Assembly (NCBI RefSeq): GCF_011193355.1
Contig: NZ_CP049780.1
Location: forward strand, 6,974,634 to 7,038,633
Reading direction: 5' to 3'
DNA: 64,000 bases
Origin: Streptomyces sp. JB150
GTDB lineage: Bacteria > Actinomycetota > Actinomycetes > Streptomycetales > Streptomycetaceae
The position numbers and the translations under genes are program-made. Below the pieces are notes generated by a model. The model was not told the DNA's origin. It did not search any database and was given only the letters and a program-made list of their open reading frames with translations. Below, piece after piece: positions 46,971 through 56,067 of the stretch (within the stretch, counting starts at the first letter, position 1; each line of letters starts with the position of its first letter).

Positions 46971-46982
46971 TGAAACCTTTCA
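46971..46982. promoter_or_regulatory. LacI-like operator O3
   Basis: TGAAACCTTTCA, perfect 5-bp arms, just downstream of the transporter promoter and 61 bp before the ATPase start. O1 and O3 share TGAAAC. Confidence 0.6.
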
Positions 46983-47043
46983 CGACGCCGTGCGGGCCGC
47001 CTCCGGTCACCGGGGCCTCCCACCGCGTCGTCGAGGAGCCCCC

Positions 47044-48561
47044 ATGACCCACCCGTCCGACACGGGGCCGACCCCGGTGCTGGCGCTCCAGGGCATCTCC
47101 AAGTCCTTCGGTGCCGTCCGCGCCCTGCGGGACGTGTCCCTGGAGCTGTTCCCCGGCGAGGTGCACGCCCTCGCCGGGGAGAACGGCGCGGGCAAGTCGA
47201 CCCTCATCAAGACGCTCGCCGGAGTGCACCGGCCGGACACCGGCCAGGTACTGCTCGACGGCGAGCCCGTCGTCTTCCACGGCCCCGGCGACGCCCGCGA
47301 CGCCGGCATCGCCGTGATCTACCAGGAGCCCACGCTCTTCCCCGACCTGTCGATCGCCGAGAACATCTTCATGGGCCGCCAGCCCCGACGCGCCCTCGGC
47401 CGCATCGACCACAAGGCCACCCGCGCCGCGACCGCCGCCCTGATGCGGCGCCTCGGCGTCGACCTCGACCCCGACCGCCCCGCGCGCGGACTGTCCATCG
47501 CGGACCAGCAGATCGTGGAGATCGCCAAGGCGCTCTCCTTCGACGCCCGCGTCCTGATCATGGACGAGCCGACCGCCGCGCTCACCGGCAGCGAGGTCGC
47601 CCGCCTCTTCGGCGTGGTCCGCACCCTCAGGGAACAGGGCGCCGCCGTCCTGTTCATCTCCCACCGGCTGGAGGAGATCTTCGCGATCTGCCAGAAGGTG
47701 ACCACCCTGCGCGACGGCGCCCGGATCGCGAGCGAACCCCTCGCCGGGATGACCGAGGACGACCTGGTCCGCCGCATGGTGGGCCGCGACCTCGACGAGC
47801 TGTACCCCAAGCAGGACGTGCGACCGGGCGAGGTCGCGCTGAGCGTGCGCCGCCTGACCCGCGAGGGCGTCTTCACCGACGTCTCATTCGAGGTGCGGCG
47901 CGGCGAGATCGTCGGACTCGCCGGACTGGTCGGCGCCGGCCGCACCGAGGTCGCCCGGGCCGTCTTCGGCGTCGACCGCCGGGACGCCGGAGAGGTCACC
48001 GTGGACGGCAGGCCGCTCGTCAACGGCGCCCCCTCGACCGCCATGGCCGCCGGCCTCGCCCTCGTCCCCGAGGACCGCCGCGCCCAGGGCCTGGTGATGG
48101 ACATGTCCATCGAGCGCAACATCGGCCTCACCGGTCTGCGTACGACGGTGAAGGCGGGCCTGATGGACCGCGGCGCCGAACGCAGCCGCTCCCTCGACTG
48201 GGCGGTGCGGCTCCAGGTGAAGTACGCCCGGATCGCCGACGCCGTCTCCACGCTGTCCGGCGGCAACCAGCAGAAGGTCGTCCTCGCCAAGTGGCTCGCC
48301 ACCCGCCCCAAGGTGCTGATCGTCGACGAGCCGACGCGCGGCATCGACGTCGGCACCAAGGCCGAGGTGCACCGCCTGCTCTCGCAGCTCGCCGCGGACG
48401 GCGTGGCCGTCCTGATGATCTCCTCCGACCTGCCCGAGATCCTCGGCATGGCCGACCGCGTGCTCGTCATGCACGAGGGCCGGCTGACCGCCGAGATCCC
48501 GCGCTCCGACGCCACCGAGGAAACCGTGATGGCCGCAGCCACCGGGAGGGCGGCAGCGTGA
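47044..48561 (+). CDS. Rhamnose ABC transporter, ATP-binding subunit
   Basis: 505 residues with two ABC domains, RbsA/XylG-type. Domain 1 has [14 protein letters not shown] (Walker A) and [10 protein letters not shown] (Walker B) with the signature degenerate (RGLSIADQQ). Domain 2 has the lost Walker A ([13 protein letters not shown]) and the good signature [13 protein letters not shown] with [14 protein letters not shown] precedes ATG 47044. It powers import of L-rhamnose in the operon with two permeases and the lipoprotein. Confidence 0.92.
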   Translation: MTHPSDTGPTPVLALQGISKSFGAVRALRDVSLELFPGEVHALAGENGAGKSTLIKTLAGVHRPDTGQVLLDGEPVVFHGPGDARDAGIAVIYQEPTLFPDLSIAENIFMGRQPRRALGRIDHKATRAATAALMRRLGVDLDPDRPARGLSIADQQIVEIAKALSFDARVLIMDEPTAALTGSEVARLFGVVRTLREQGAAVLFISHRLEEIFAICQKVTTLRDGARIASEPLAGMTEDDLVRRMVGRDLDELYPKQDVRPGEVALSVRRLTREGVFTDVSFEVRRGEIVGLAGLVGAGRTEVARAVFGVDRRDAGEVTVDGRPLVNGAPSTAMAAGLALVPEDRRAQGLVMDMSIERNIGLTGLRTTVKAGLMDRGAERSRSLDWAVRLQVKYARIADAVSTLSGGNQQKVVLAKWLATRPKVLIVDEPTRGIDVGTKAEVHRLLSQLAADGVAVLMISSDLPEILGMADRVLVMHEGRLTAEIPRSDATEETVMAAATGRAAA

Positions 48562-49598
48562 CCGTGACCGCCCCCGAGCAAGCCCCCGTGTCCGACGTGC
48601 CCGAGCCGAGCGGCACCCGTTTCGTCGACCGCGTCTTCCGGATGCGCGAACTCGCCATCCTCGTCGTCTTCCTGGTGATGATCGCCGTCACCCAGGCCGG
48701 CAACAGCGAGTTCCTCTCCGAGCAGGGCGTCAAGGACCTGCTGCTGAACGCCACCATCCTGGTTCTCGTCGCCACCGGCCAGTCCCTGGTGGTGATCACC
48801 CGGAACGTCGACCTGTCCGTCGGCTCCACCCTCGGCATCAGCGCCTTCGCCGCCGGGACGTACCTCCAGGACGGCGGCCACCCGGTGGTGGCCGTAGTGC
48901 TGGCGGTGCTGATGGGCGTCGGCTTCGGCCTGCTCAACGGCGCGCTCGTCAGCCTCGGCCAGGTGCCCGCGCTCGTCGTCACCCTCGGCACCCTCTACAT
49001 CATCCGCGGCATCGACTCCATCTGGGTCGGCTCCCGGCAGATCACCGCCGCCGACCTGCCCGGCTCCTTCGTCGACTTCGGCTCCGGCGGCATCTCCGCG
49101 GTGCCCTACCTCGCGCTCATCGCCCTCGCCGTCCTGGTCGCCACCGCGTACTACCTCAAGCACTTCGGCAGCGGCCGCGAACTGTACGCGCTCGGCTCCA
49201 ACCCGGAGGCCGCGCGGCTCGCCGGCATCCCCGTCCGCACACGCATCCTCGCCGCCTACACCGTGTGCGGGGCGCTCGCCGGACTCGCCGGAGCGATGTA
49301 CCTGGCCCGCTTCGGCAACGTCGACTCCGGCACCGGCAACGGCTACGAACTGACCGTCGTCAGCGCGGTCGTCGTCGGCGGCGTCGTCTTCACCGGCGGC
49401 TCCGGCAGCGTCTACGGCGCCGCACTCGGCGCGCTGCTGCTGACCTCGATCAACAGCGTGCTGCCCGCGCTCGGCGTCAGCTCGGTCTGGGTGCTCGCGA
49501 TCAACGGCATCCTGCTCATCCTCGCCATCGCGGTCGACCGGGTCGTCGCGCTGCGCGTGGCCAACGCCCTGAAGAAGAGGAACGCCCGCCATGCCTGA
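48558..49598 (+). CDS. Rhamnose ABC transporter permease 1
   Basis: 346 residues, about 9-10 hydrophobic segments of RbsC/BPD_transp_2 type. [16 protein letters not shown] and the cytoplasmic loop [20 protein letters not shown] (EAA-like interaction with the ATPase) are characteristic. GTG 48558 overlaps the ATPase stop (GTGA). The adjacent permease gene overlaps its end by 8 bp. Confidence 0.92.
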   Translation: MTVTAPEQAPVSDVPEPSGTRFVDRVFRMRELAILVVFLVMIAVTQAGNSEFLSEQGVKDLLLNATILVLVATGQSLVVITRNVDLSVGSTLGISAFAAGTYLQDGGHPVVAVVLAVLMGVGFGLLNGALVSLGQVPALVVTLGTLYIIRGIDSIWVGSRQITAADLPGSFVDFGSGGISAVPYLALIALAVLVATAYYLKHFGSGRELYALGSNPEAARLAGIPVRTRILAAYTVCGALAGLAGAMYLARFGNVDSGTGNGYELTVVSAVVVGGVVFTGGSGSVYGAALGALLLTSINSVLPALGVSSVWVLAINGILLILAIAVDRVVALRVANALKKRNARHA

Positions 49599-50562
49599 GT
49601 CCCTGACGCGCGCGGTCCGCTGGGACACGGTCGTCGGCGCGCTGCTGATCGTCCTGCTGCTGTTCTCCTTCACGTTCGTGGACGGGTTCGGGAACGCGCT
49701 GAACCTGTCGTTCCTGATCGGGAACACGCTGCCCATCGCGCTGATCGCGCTGCCGATGACCCTGCTCGTCGTCTCCGGTGAGATCGATCTGTCCGTCGCG
49801 TCCACCGCCGGGCTGTCCGGCGCGGTGATGGGCGCCCTGTGGAACCAGGGCATGGCCATCGAGGCGATCATTCCGCTGTGCCTGCTGCTCGGTGTGGTGT
49901 GCGGGCTGGTCAACGGGCTGCTCGTGACCAGGCTGGGACTGCCGTCCCTCGCCGTCACCATCGGCACCCTCGCCGCCTACCGCGGCATCGCGCAGATCGT
50001 GCTCGGCTCCGACGCGGTGACCGATTTCCCGGCTCCGTACCTGGACTTCGCGGCGGGCCGCATCGGTGACACGTTCCTTCCGTACGCCCTCCTGCCGTTC
50101 CTGGTGCTGCTCGCCATCGCCGTCGTCGCGCTGCACGCCACGCCGTTCGGGCGGTCGCTGTTCGCGATCGGGGCGAGTGAGGAGGCGGCGCGGTTCGCGG
50201 GGATCCGGGTCAGGCGGCAGAAGCTGATCCTGTTCACGCTGACCGGGCTGATGGCCTCGCTCACCGGTGTGTTCTGGGCCCTGCACTACGCGAGCGCGCG
50301 GTACGACAACGCGACGGGGCTCGAACTCTCCGTCGTGGCCGCGGTGCTGCTCGGCGGCATCGACTTCGACGGGGGCAAGGGGACGCTCGGCGGGGCGATC
50401 GCCGGTGTCTTCCTGCTCGGCGCGCTGCAGAACGTGATGAGCCTGCAGGACGTCTCGGCGCAGTCGCAGATCGTCGTCACCGGTGTGCTGCTCGTCCTGT
50501 CCGTCCTCGGGCCGCGAGTGGCGCGGCAGGTCGCCGTCGTCCGTGCGCGGTCGTCCGGCTAG
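49591..50562 (+). CDS. Rhamnose ABC transporter permease 2
   Basis: 323 residues, RbsC-like. Segments DLSVASTAGLSGAVMGALWN and the loop SLFAIGASEEAARFAGIRVR parallel permease 1, so the two would form a heterodimeric channel. The start overlaps the previous gene by 8 bp. Confidence 0.92.
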   Translation: MPESLTRAVRWDTVVGALLIVLLLFSFTFVDGFGNALNLSFLIGNTLPIALIALPMTLLVVSGEIDLSVASTAGLSGAVMGALWNQGMAIEAIIPLCLLLGVVCGLVNGLLVTRLGLPSLAVTIGTLAAYRGIAQIVLGSDAVTDFPAPYLDFAAGRIGDTFLPYALLPFLVLLAIAVVALHATPFGRSLFAIGASEEAARFAGIRVRRQKLILFTLTGLMASLTGVFWALHYASARYDNATGLELSVVAAVLLGGIDFDGGKGTLGGAIAGVFLLGALQNVMSLQDVSAQSQIVVTGVLLVLSVLGPRVARQVAVVRARSSG

Positions 50563-50578
50563 CCGGTCGTTCGTGGCT

Positions 50579-50600
50579 GGCCGCGCAGTTCCCCGCGCCC
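50579..50600. repeat. Streptomyces-type intergenic repeat, copy 2 (inverted)
   Basis: GGCCGCGCAGTTCCCCGCGC followed by CC: the reverse complement of the 45552 element core. It lies in the permease-lipoprotein gap. Confidence 0.65.
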
Positions 50601-50611
50601 TCTCAGGGCGC
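50595..50611. terminator. Intra-operon hairpin between permease and lipoprotein genes
   Basis: GCGCCCT (50595-50601) and AGGGCGC (50605-50611), perfect 7-bp stem with a 3-base loop. Such hairpins often stabilise the upstream message or attenuate it relative to the abundant binding protein. Confidence 0.5.
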
Positions 50612-50641
50612 CTCCGCTCCCCCCTGTCGAAAGGACACCTC

Positions 50642-51724
50642 ATGCGCAAGTCCTCCCTCCGCCGCACCTGTACCGCCCTCGCCGCCGTCACCTCCCTCGC
50701 CCTCGCCCTCACCGCCTGCGGTGGCACCACCAAGAAGGACGTGGCCGCCGAGCAGGGCCCGGCCGCCGCCGCCGGCAAGGCGAACCCCGACGCCGAGCTG
50801 AAGAAGGGCCTCACCGTCGGCTTCCTGCCCAAGCAGGTCAACAACCCGTACTTCACCACCGCCGACCAGGGCGGCGAGAAGGCGCTGAAGGAACTGGGTT
50901 CGAGCTACAAGGAGGTCGGACCGTCCAGCGCCACCGACACCTCCGGACAGGTGTCGTACGTCAACACCCTCACCCAGCAGCAGGTCGACGCGATGGCCGT
51001 GTCCGCGCAGGACCCGGGCGCCCTGTGCACCGCGCTGAAGCAGGCGATGAGCAACGACATCAAGGTCGTGACCTACGACTCCGACACCAAGCCCGACTGC
51101 CGCAACGCCTTCGTCTCGCAGGCCTCCGCCGAGGATTTGGGCCGCACCGAGGTGCAGCTGCTCGCCGAACAGATCGGCTACAAGGGCGAGATCGCGATCC
51201 TGTCCGCCGCGCAGACCGCGACCAACCAGAACACCTGGATCGAGTTCATGAAGGACGAGCTCGAGAAGCCCGAGTACAAGGACATGAAGCTCGTCGAGAT
51301 CGCCTACGGCAACGACGACGCCCAGCAGTCCTTCCAGCAGACCCAGGGCCTGCTCCAGGAGTACCCGAACCTGAAGGGGATCATCTCCCCGACCACCGTC
51401 GGCATCAAGGCCGCCGCCCAGTACCTGTCCGGCTCCAAGTACAAGGGCAAGGTCAAGCTGACCGGCCTCGGCACCCCGAACGACATGCGCAAGTACGTCA
51501 AGAACGGCACCGTCGAGGCGTTCGAGCTGTGGGACCCGGCCAAGCTCGGCGAACTCGCCGCGCGCACCGCCGTCGCGCTGGCCTCCGGACAGATCACCGG
51601 CAAGGAGGGCGAGACCTTCACCGCCGGCGGCATGGGCGAGTACACCATCGGCGAGGACGGCGTGATCAGCCTCGGCAAGCCGACCGTGTTCGACGCGAAG
51701 AACATCGACGACTACACCTTCTGA
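50642..51724 (+). CDS. Rhamnose ABC transporter substrate-binding lipoprotein
   Basis: 360 residues. The signal peptide has a lipobox LTAC with Cys26 for lipid attachment. The mature part is an RbsB/RhaS-like periplasmic-binding fold: GLTVGFLPKQVNNPYFTTAD, MAVSAQDPGAL, VVTYDSDTKPDCRNAF and QTQGLLQEYPNLKGIISPTT. The Ser/Asp/Asn residues of this region typically hydrogen-bond pyranose hydroxyls. It delivers the sugar to the permeases. Confidence 0.92.
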   Translation: MRKSSLRRTCTALAAVTSLALALTACGGTTKKDVAAEQGPAAAAGKANPDAELKKGLTVGFLPKQVNNPYFTTADQGGEKALKELGSSYKEVGPSSATDTSGQVSYVNTLTQQQVDAMAVSAQDPGALCTALKQAMSNDIKVVTYDSDTKPDCRNAFVSQASAEDLGRTEVQLLAEQIGYKGEIAILSAAQTATNQNTWIEFMKDELEKPEYKDMKLVEIAYGNDDAQQSFQQTQGLLQEYPNLKGIISPTTVGIKAAAQYLSGSKYKGKVKLTGLGTPNDMRKYVKNGTVEAFELWDPAKLGELAARTAVALASGQITGKEGETFTAGGMGEYTIGEDGVISLGKPTVFDAKNIDDYTF

Positions 51725-51741
51725 CCGGGGAGCGGTACTTC

Positions 51742-52062
51742 ATGCAGCGCGTTTGTTTCCTGCTCAAGGTCCGCCAGGACAAGATCGCCGAGTACCGCGA
51801 ACGCCACGCCGCCGTGTGGCCGGAGATGCTTGACGCGCTCTCGGCCACCGGCTGGCACAACTACTCGCTCTTCCTGCGCGACGACGGCCTGCTCGTCGGC
51901 TACCTGGAGACCGAGAATTTCGAGGCCGCCCTCGCCGGCATGGAGGCCACGGACGTCAACGCCCGCTGGCAGGCCGAGATGGCCCCGTTCTTCGAGTCAC
52001 TGGACGGCGCCCGGCCCGACGAAGCCATGAAACCCCTCACCGAGGTCTTCCACCTCGCCTGA
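51742..52062 (+). CDS. rhaM: L-rhamnose mutarotase
   Basis: 106 residues, ferredoxin-like fold. The catalytic His is in YRERHAAVWPEML, followed by GWHNYSLFLRDDGLLVGYLE and DVNARWQAEMAPFFE, with the conserved Tyr and Trp pairs of RhaM. It interconverts alpha and beta L-rhamnose so that the isomerase gets its preferred anomer. GGGGAG lies 10 bp before ATG 51742. Confidence 0.95.
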   Translation: MQRVCFLLKVRQDKIAEYRERHAAVWPEMLDALSATGWHNYSLFLRDDGLLVGYLETENFEAALAGMEATDVNARWQAEMAPFFESLDGARPDEAMKPLTEVFHLA

Positions 52063-52076
52063 CCCGGAGCGTGCCG

Positions 52077-53492
52077 ATGAGACGACGTACCGTCCTCACC
52101 ACCGCCCTGGCGGCCGCCGCGGCCACCGCCCCCGGCGTCGCGCGGGCCGCCACCCCCGGCCCCTCGGTCACCCCCGCGGGCACCACCACCCTCGACCACC
52201 AGGCGATCTACTTCGTCTCCTACGACGGCCTGGTCAACAACAACTCCTTCCAGAAGAACGGCCTGCTGACCTACCAGGGCCACCAGTACGCCGCCTGGTA
52301 CACCGCCGACCGCAACGCCGTCGTCGGCCGCCGCGCCCTGGGCGCGAGCACCTGGCAGACCGTGCGGGCCGGCCACACACTGCGGTACGACGACTCCCAC
52401 AACGTCATCTCCCTGGGCGTCTCGAAGAGGGACGGCCGGCTCCACCTGAACATGGACTCGCACAGCGACGGCTTCACCTACGTCAAGTCCGTCGCCGGAC
52501 TCATGGACGATCCCGCGGGACTCGGCTGGAGCGCCGGCTTGTTCGGGCCGCCGCAGTCCACGCTCGACGGGCTCGCCCTCACCTCCCGGTTCACCTACCC
52601 CCAGTTCATCGCCACCCCGGAGGGCAGGCTCCAGCTCAGCTACCGCGCCGGAGTGTCCGGCAACGGACGCAACGCGCTCGCCGAGTACGACGGCACCAGG
52701 TGGACGGCGCTGGGGGAGTGGACCGGCTCCACCGGCACGTACACCAGCGCGCACGGCTCGTCCACCGCCCGCAACATGTACCTGCACGGCATCGACTACG
52801 ACCGCCGCGGCCGGCTGCACGCCTTCTTCACCTGGCGGGAACAGAACGCCGCGGTGATGTGCGCGAGCGGCGGCATCACCAACCACGACACCGGCTACGT
52901 GTACTCCGACGACCGCGGCCGCACCTGGCGCGACGACGCGGGCGCGGTCGTCGGCGTCACCGGCTCCTCCGACCGGGTCCGCGTGACCGACACCGGTCTG
53001 GTCGTGGACCCGCTCAGCCCCGACCATTCCCTGATGAACCAGGAGAGCCAGTTCACCGACTCCGCGGGCCGGCCGCACGCGATCGTCTCCTACGTCCCCG
53101 GCCGCTTCGGCCAGTGCACCACGGACTACGTCGCCGACCGCACCGCCCACGGCCGCGCGTTCCACCTGCGCCGCACCCCCGCCGGCACCTGGCGCAAGAC
53201 CGAGATCCCCGTCCCGCTGAACTCCAGCCAGCGCACCAAGCTGGTCCTGGACCGGTACGACAACGCCTACGCCGTCCTCCCGTACGGCCGCATCGCGGCC
53301 GCCTCCGCCGCCTCCGGGCACACGGACTGGAAGCCGCTGTACGACGGCGCGGGGCTGAACGCCTTCGGCGAGGTGGTGGTCGACGAGACGCGGATCGCCC
53401 AGGACGGCGTCCTGTCGGTGATGTACCAGGAGAAGTCCACCGGTACGACCCCGTCGGCGCTGCGCGTCGCCGACTTCCGGCTGCCCTCGTGA
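52077..53492 (+). CDS. Secreted BNR-repeat beta-propeller protein of the rhamnose operon
   Basis: About 471 residues with a Tat-type signal (MRRRTVLTTALAAAAATAPG). Repeated blades (VGRRALGASTWQTVRAGHTL, HNVISLGVSKRDGRLHLNMD, SDDRGRTWRDDAGAVV) form a BNR_4-like propeller, with conserved HDTGYVYSDDRGRTW. The position as last gene of the rhamnose uptake operon suggests that it acts outside the cell on a rhamnose-bearing polymer, either as a glycoside hydrolase or lyase. GGAG lies 7 bp before ATG 52077. No named enzyme can be assigned from sequence alone. Confidence 0.75.
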   Translation: MRRRTVLTTALAAAAATAPGVARAATPGPSVTPAGTTTLDHQAIYFVSYDGLVNNNSFQKNGLLTYQGHQYAAWYTADRNAVVGRRALGASTWQTVRAGHTLRYDDSHNVISLGVSKRDGRLHLNMDSHSDGFTYVKSVAGLMDDPAGLGWSAGLFGPPQSTLDGLALTSRFTYPQFIATPEGRLQLSYRAGVSGNGRNALAEYDGTRWTALGEWTGSTGTYTSAHGSSTARNMYLHGIDYDRRGRLHAFFTWREQNAAVMCASGGITNHDTGYVYSDDRGRTWRDDAGAVVGVTGSSDRVRVTDTGLVVDPLSPDHSLMNQESQFTDSAGRPHAIVSYVPGRFGQCTTDYVADRTAHGRAFHLRRTPAGTWRKTEIPVPLNSSQRTKLVLDRYDNAYAVLPYGRIAAASAASGHTDWKPLYDGAGLNAFGEVVVDETRIAQDGVLSVMYQEKSTGTTPSALRVADFRLPS

Positions 53493-53571
53493 GTGCGGTC
53501 GCGGCCGGGCGGCGTGACGGTAGTGTGAAGGCCTTCCCGCCGCCCCTCGTCTTTCTGGAGGTCCCTGCCTG

Positions 53572-54597
53572 ATGGCCCAGTCGGTGGGTATCAAGGACGT
53601 CGCCCGCGCCGCCGGAGTCTCCGTGGGCACGGTCTCGAACGTCATCAACCGTCCGGACACGGTCGCCACCGAGACCCGGGCGCGCGTGCTGTCCGCGATC
53701 GACCGGCTCGGCTACGTCCGCAGCGAGTCCGCGCGCCAGCTGCGCGCGGGCCGCAGCCGGATCATGGGGCTGCTCGTGCTGGACATGGGCAACCCGTTCT
53801 TCGTCGACGTGGCGCGCGGCGCCGAGCGCGCCGCCCGGGACGCCGGGCTCGGCGTGATGGTCTGCAACAGCGCCCAGAACCCCGGCGAGGAGGCCGAGTA
53901 CCTGTCGCTCTTCGCCGAGCAGCGGGTGCGCGGCGTGCTGCTCACCCCGGCCGACGCCACCGGCCGCAACATCGAGGCGTTCCGCCGCCACGGCATCCCG
54001 TTCGTGCTGGTCGACCGGGTCGCCGAGGGCGCCACCGAGTGCTCGGTCTCCGTCGACGACGTGGCGGGCGGCGCGCTGGCCGTACGCCACCTCGTCGACG
54101 CCGGGCACCGGACCATCGCGTACGTCAGCGGCCCGCCCGGCCTGAACCAGGTGCGCGACCGCCGCACCGGCGCGCTCAACGCGCTCGCCGAGGCCGGACT
54201 CGGCCCCGAGGCGCTGCGCGAGCTGCCCACCGAACGGCTCGACGTCGCCGCGGGCCGGGACGCCGGGGCGCGGCTGCTGGGCCTCGCCGACCGGCCGACC
54301 GCCGTCTTCTGCGCCAACGACCTGCTGGCCCTCGGCGTGCTCCAGGCCATGTACGCGGCCGGGGTCAGCGTCCCCGACGACCTCGCCATCGTCGGCTACG
54401 ACGACATCGAGTTCGCCGCCGCCGCGGCCGTCCCGCTCACCTCGGTCCGCCAGCCCGCCGTCACCATGGGCGCGCTCGCCGCCGAACTGCTGCTGGAGGA
54501 GACCGAGACGGACACGAGCCGCCGCGCCCACGAACACCGCCGGGTCGTCCTCCAGCCGGAGCTGGTGGTACGGCGCTCCAGCCTCGCGGGACGCTGA
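53572..54597 (+). CDS. LacI-family repressor of the rhamnose locus
   Basis: 341 residues. HTH IKDVARAAGVSVGTVSNVIN, hinge and minor-groove part LGYVRSESARQLRAGRSR, then the ligand-binding domain (MGLLVLDMGNPFFVDVARGA, ISVDDVAGGALAVRHLVDAG, PDDLAIVGYDDIEFA). It probably binds the three inverted repeats upstream of rhaI and the transporter, released by rhamnose or a phosphorylated intermediate. The ATG follows TGGAGG at the right distance. Confidence 0.88.
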   Translation: MAQSVGIKDVARAAGVSVGTVSNVINRPDTVATETRARVLSAIDRLGYVRSESARQLRAGRSRIMGLLVLDMGNPFFVDVARGAERAARDAGLGVMVCNSAQNPGEEAEYLSLFAEQRVRGVLLTPADATGRNIEAFRRHGIPFVLVDRVAEGATECSVSVDDVAGGALAVRHLVDAGHRTIAYVSGPPGLNQVRDRRTGALNALAEAGLGPEALRELPTERLDVAAGRDAGARLLGLADRPTAVFCANDLLALGVLQAMYAAGVSVPDDLAIVGYDDIEFAAAAAVPLTSVRQPAVTMGALAAELLLEETETDTSRRAHEHRRVVLQPELVVRRSSLAGR

Positions 54598-54611
54598 ACG
54601 GCCGCGCCGCC

Positions 54612-54629
54612 GCTGAACGGCCGTTCAGC
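54612..54629. promoter_or_regulatory. 18-bp perfect palindrome after the LacI gene
   Basis: GCTGAACGGCCGTTCAGC, self-complementary without spacer. CGCTGAACGGCC also occurs directly before (54592-54603, containing the LacI stop). It may be a terminator half or an operator of the downstream TTG-started peptidase gene. Confidence 0.45.
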
Positions 54630-54708
54630 ATCCCCGCCCCGGCCGGGCCGGCGCACATGTGCTGGACTGGGACGCGATCACACCCGACCGTCCGCACCGG
54701 GAGCCCTG

Positions 54709-56010
54709 TTGAGCGTCAGCTACCGCCAGCCCGGCGTCGTCCTCACCGACCGCCACTTCACCGTGCCCCTCGACCACGCCGACCCGGCGGGCGAGACGAT
54801 CGAGCTGTACGCGCGCGAGGTCGTCGCCGCGGACAAGGCGCACCAGGAGCTGCCCTGGCTGCTCTACCTCCAGGGCGGCCCCGGCTTCGGCGCCAACCGG
54901 TTCGTCGGCAGGCAGGCCTGGCTGGGCCGCGCCCTGCAGGAGTTCCGTGTCCTGCTGCTCGACCAGCGCGGCACCGGCCACTCCACGCCCGCCAACCGCC
55001 AGACCCTCCCGCTGCGCGGCGGCCCCGCCGAGCAGGCCGGTTACCTGGCCCACTTCCGCGCCGACGGGATCGTCAGGGACTGCGAGCTGATCCGCGGCCA
55101 GGTCACCGGCGGTGCCCCCTGGACCGTCCTCGGGCAGAGCTTCGGCGGCTTCTGCACGGTCACCTATCTCTCCACCGCCCCCGAGGGCCTCGCCGCCGCC
55201 CTCGTCACCGGCGGACTGCCCTCCCTCGACGCCCACGCCGACGACGTCTACCGGGCCGCCTACCCGCGCGTCGAACGCAAGGTCGCCGCCCACTACGCCC
55301 GCTACCCGCAGGACGTCGAGCGGGCCCGCCGGATCGCCGACCACCTGCTCGGCCACGACGTGGTCCTGCCCAACGGCTACCGGCTCACCGTCGAGGCCTT
55401 CCAGTCCCTCGGCATCCTCCTCGGCGGCAGCGAGGGCAGCCACCGCCTGCACTACCTGCTGGAGCACGCCTTCGTCCGCACCCCGCAGGGACCGCGGCTC
55501 TCCGACGCCTTCCAGGAGGAGGTGCAGGGCCTGCTGTCGTACGCCGGGCACCCCCTGTACGCGCTGGTCCACGAGGCGATCTACGGCCAGGGCGGGCGTC
55601 CCACCGCCTGGGCCGCCGAGCGGGTGCGCGCCGAGTTCCCGCAGTTCGACGCCACCAAGGCGCTCGCGGGCGACGGGCCGCTGCTGTTCACCGGCGAGTG
55701 CGTCTACCCGTGGATGTTCGACACCGACCCGGCGCTGCGCCCGCTGCGCGAGACCGCCGCACTCCTCGCCGCCCGCACCGACTGGCCGCGCCTGTACGAC
55801 CCGGCCCGCCTCGCCGCCAACGAGGTCCCGGCCGCCGCCGCGATCTACCACGACGACATGTACGTCGACACCGCGCACTCCCTGGAGACGGCCCGCGCGA
55901 TCAGGGGCCTGCGCACCTGGGTGACCGACGAGTTCGAGCACGACGGGATCCGCGCGGGCGGCCCGCGCGTCCTGGACCGCCTGCTCGCGCTGGTCCGGGA
56001 CGAGGTGTAG
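54709..56010 (+). CDS. Proline iminopeptidase-like S33 peptidase
   Basis: 433 residues. Oxyanion motif LQGGPGFG (55-61), nucleophile Ser144 in GQSFGGFC, and LLLDQRGTGHSTP. The S33 family cuts Pro or other residues from peptide N-termini. TTG 54709 is the only good start (GGGAG five bases upstream); a shadow reading frame begins upstream. It is cytoplasmic, no signal peptide. Confidence 0.9.
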   Translation: MSVSYRQPGVVLTDRHFTVPLDHADPAGETIELYAREVVAADKAHQELPWLLYLQGGPGFGANRFVGRQAWLGRALQEFRVLLLDQRGTGHSTPANRQTLPLRGGPAEQAGYLAHFRADGIVRDCELIRGQVTGGAPWTVLGQSFGGFCTVTYLSTAPEGLAAALVTGGLPSLDAHADDVYRAAYPRVERKVAAHYARYPQDVERARRIADHLLGHDVVLPNGYRLTVEAFQSLGILLGGSEGSHRLHYLLEHAFVRTPQGPRLSDAFQEEVQGLLSYAGHPLYALVHEAIYGQGGRPTAWAAERVRAEFPQFDATKALAGDGPLLFTGECVYPWMFDTDPALRPLRETAALLAARTDWPRLYDPARLAANEVPAAAAIYHDDMYVDTAHSLETARAIRGLRTWVTDEFEHDGIRAGGPRVLDRLLALVRDEV

Positions 56011-56067
56011 GCACCTCAAGCGGCGCCCGCCGGGCGGCAGTTGCCGCACGGCGCTACGCTGCGACCC

